64,000 nt of DNA from JANQGG01 sp964642175 (GTDB lineage Bacteria > Bacteroidota > Chlorobiia > Chlorobiales > Chloroherpetonaceae): NCBI GenBank assembly GCA_964642175.1, contig CAZXOK010000008.1, forward strand, positions 1-64,000, read 5' to 3'. The notes below the pieces were generated by a model. That model saw only the letters and a program-made list of their open reading frames with translations, was not told the origin of the DNA and made no database searches. This document shows positions 62,258-64,000 of this stretch, one piece after another. The translations under genes were made by a program, and so were the position numbers. The stretch's first letter is position 1. The number at the start of each line of letters is the position of its first letter.

Positions 62258-62833
62258 TTAACGGGGATTTAAGAGTATTTCCGATATCGGGCGCTTAGGC
62301 ACATGATGGATTTGCTTGGCATCGCGCCAATAAGACACCTGATCGGGATTTGTCATGGGCTCAATTCTGACAGATTCCTTTGGGTATCCCAGGGCGATAA
62401 CCATTAAAATCTCAAGGTGATTTGGCAGTGCAAGAATTTCTGCCAAACGGGGTTTATCTATGGAGGCAATCACGCAACCACCACAGCCATTTTCAACAGC
62501 ACCAAGCAAAATAGTCTGCGCAGCAAACCCCTGATCGCACCCGATTGATTCGGTAATTTGTTTATCGTGTACGATCACAATGTAGGCAGAAGGATGCTCA
62601 CCTTCAGCTGGTCCCGGCCACTCTTTTAAGTAGCCTGCCCAACGCAGTGTTTCAAATATCTCGAGGTTTTCATTTGAATCATTGGACAGATAATATTTTA
62701 GGGGCTGGAGATTGGCGCCTGAAGGTGAAAGACGTGCCATATCCACCCATTTTTTTAACTTCTCGAAGGGGATTTTCCTATCCTGATAAAACCTTCGATA
62801 GCTTCGGTTTTTTTTTATCAGGTCCTGGATCAT
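62258..62833 (-). CDS. nitroreductase-family FMN oxidoreductase
   Basis: 191 residues. KNRSYRRFYQDRKIPFEKL is the FMN-phosphate arginine motif, ARLSPSGANLQPLKYY the SPSG.N.QP loop, and LLGAVENGCGGCVIASIDKP and ALGYPKESV complete the fold. Short cap-less form. It reduces nitro or quinone-like compounds in the family; native substrate unknown. Lies between the PEBP and DUF697-like genes, probably in one operon. Confidence 0.93.
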   Translation of the reverse strand: MIQDLIKKNRSYRRFYQDRKIPFEKLKKWVDMARLSPSGANLQPLKYYLSNDSNENLEIFETLRWAGYLKEWPGPAEGEHPSAYIVIVHDKQITESIGCDQGFAAQTILLGAVENGCGGCVIASIDKPRLAEILALPNHLEILMVIALGYPKESVRIEPMTNPDQVSYWRDAKQIHHVPKRPISEILLNPR

Positions 62834-62836
62834 AAG

Positions 62837-63415
62837 CTATGAATCGGCATATGGTGCCACAAGTTCCTGCATGTTGTGCAAAATCTCATCTTGTTCTTTC
62901 TGAGATAAGCCATCCTGGCCTAATTTTTCCACCATTGATTTATACTCGGATACTTTTTCTTTTGGCATATTTTTAAACCATTGCTCAACATCGGGCTTTT
63001 TCATGTTTTGAGCTCTGCGTTTGTAAATATGAAGTTCTTTACTACCAACCTGATCAAGATCTTTATTATCCTTGAAAATCAAGTAAACCGTCCAGCCGAT
63101 AATTTGTGTGGTTGTAAATGAAATGGTGGCATTAGCCGCACCACCGATAACCGGTATCCATTTAACGGTCATGGCTGCCAGACGGGAACCCAAAAACAAG
63201 CCGACGTTCGGAACCAGCCAGCCCAGAACTTTATTCATCGAGTAATTCTTATTGTGGACTTTACCCAATCCAAGAATCATTCCGGCAGTCAAAGCCGTTA
63301 CGGCAGCATCGTCACCAAACATAACACCATTAAGAGTCATCGCTGATGCGGCTTCGGTAGCAGCCACACCATTAATTATAATGGCACTATTAACAAGTTT
63401 AGAATCAAAATCCAT
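62837..63415 (-). CDS. DUF697-like glycine-rich membrane-associated protein
   Basis: 192 residues. Residues 5-130 alternate glycine-rich helices (AVTALTAGMILGLGK, VPNVGLFLGSRLAAMTVKW, IPVIGGAANATISFTTTQII, GWTVYLIF) as in the DUF697 GTPase-associated family. The C-terminal 60 residues are charged and helical. No GTPase domain is present. Function unknown; three bases from the nitroreductase gene. Confidence 0.6.
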   Translation of the reverse strand: MDFDSKLVNSAIIINGVAATEAASAMTLNGVMFGDDAAVTALTAGMILGLGKVHNKNYSMNKVLGWLVPNVGLFLGSRLAAMTVKWIPVIGGAANATISFTTTQIIGWTVYLIFKDNKDLDQVGSKELHIYKRRAQNMKKPDVEQWFKNMPKEKVSEYKSMVEKLGQDGLSQKEQDEILHNMQELVAPYADS

Positions 63416-63552
63416 GATATTTCTCTAGATCAAAGTTGAACTTACTATAAAATGCATGTTCTTGCTTTACTTCTATTTTATTTTGCACAATAAACGCAAC
63501 ACATCATAAAGTTAAGCTTAAGGCTTACCTTTGATTAAATATACATCAATAC

Positions 63553-64000
63553 TTACAGGATTGACAACAGTTTCTGTGGTTTTTCAATCATGGCTTTAGC
63601 TCCCGATCCAGCTAAAATATCTTCAGAACGATAACCCCATAAAGCGCCAACCGGATACATACCTGCCGACACGGCTGTTTTCATGTCTGTGCCACTATCA
63701 CCTAAAAACAAACACTCCTGTGGCGCAACATTCAGCTTTTCGGCCAGATATAACGCACCGGCAGGATCTGGTTTTCTTGGAAGTTCATCTGTTGAGCCCA
63801 GTAAGGCATCAAATGTCCAATCAGGCAGCAACGCCTCTACACAGCCAATGGTAAGATCTTGGGGCTTATTGGAAAAAACCGCCATCTTTATGTTGAGCTC
63901 AGTTACTGCATCCAGCATCTGAGCGATACCAGGATAAGGACAAGTTTTGTTAGCGTAATTCTCGCTGTAACAATCCCGAAATTGGGTTAAGATTTTATCT
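63553..64000 (-). CDS. HAD hydrolase, phosphoglycolate-phosphatase-like (partial, runs off the right edge)
   Basis: The frame stays open to the right edge; the N-terminal DxDxT motif lies outside. Visible are YPGIAQMLDAV (cap end), MAVFSNKPQDL (motif II Ser/Asn), ELPRKPDPAGALYLA (motif III Lys) and CLFLGDSGTDMKTAVSAGM (motif IV acidic pair). It dephosphorylates small substrates, with phosphoglycolate as the likely but not certain one. Confidence 0.88.
   Translation of the reverse strand, partial: DKILTQFRDCYSENYANKTCPYPGIAQMLDAVTELNIKMAVFSNKPQDLTIGCVEALLPDWTFDALLGSTDELPRKPDPAGALYLAEKLNVAPQECLFLGDSGTDMKTAVSAGMYPVGALWGYRSEDILAGSGAKAMIEKPQKLLSIL

Overview
The window looks like a chromosome segment from a halotolerant member of the Bacteroidota/Balneolota-Rhodothermota group. 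This is inferred from AcnB-type aconitase, RibBA, a complete N-acetylglutaminylglutamine (NAGGN) osmolyte operon, a Bacteroidetes-type promoter motif upstream of ald (TTTG, 16 bases, TATTTTTG) and dispersed intergenic repeats. It is a draft assembly: 100 N stand at 2219-2318, beside a tandem repeat.

Left housekeeping part (1-14 kb). A partial QueG-like gene runs off the left edge. It is followed by a zinc carboxypeptidase-like gene, a broken aspartic protease and a dispersed repeat next to the gap. Then come an NAD(P)-binding oxidoreductase, ribBA, the C-terminal half of carbamoyl-phosphate synthase large subunit as a free-standing gene, an atypical response regulator, a radical SAM protein, a molybdenum carrier-like/acyltransferase pair, a membrane-protein gene interrupted by an in-frame TAG, and acnB.

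Accessory part (14.25-35.5 kb). This is an integron. An IntI-type integrase gene, broken by one frameshift, sits in the middle of a run of gene cassettes. Twelve well-formed attC sites and one damaged one can be read by eye. In nearly every cassette the left boundary (R') and the terminal R'' are complementary, as expected for units that once were circles. The cassettes differ strongly in base composition, from AT-rich to very GC-rich. They carry a GGNCC-type restriction-modification pair, an Abi-like protein, an HNH nuclease, a nucleotidyltransferase toxin-antitoxin-like pair, a WYL/TerB-like protein, a uracil-DNA-glycosylase-like protein, an SDR/SnoaL pair, lipoproteins and several unknown proteins. 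One exceptional cassette of about 5.5 kb encodes a CheB-CheR-PAS fusion translationally coupled to a hybrid histidine kinase. All cassettes on both sides of intI point the same way as intI, but the attC families differ on the two sides.

Right housekeeping part (35.5-64 kb). The NAGGN operon (asnO, ngg, M42 peptidase and a small membrane protein) lies on the minus strand. Opposite it is a MacAB-like export operon with an embedded AraC/GyrI regulator. Next come an ABC-F protein flanked by two paralogous coiled-coil proteins, a patatin-like lipase, a frameshifted MscS gene, a TlpA thioredoxin, a second radical SAM protein, alanine dehydrogenase, a GH13 amylase, an ArsC-like phosphatase, a large multi-PAS hybrid kinase, a PEBP-family protein, a nitroreductase, a DUF697-like protein and a partial HAD phosphatase. 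A second copy of the dispersed repeat lies at about 49.3 kb.

All family assignments come from motif recognition by eye. No database search was possible.
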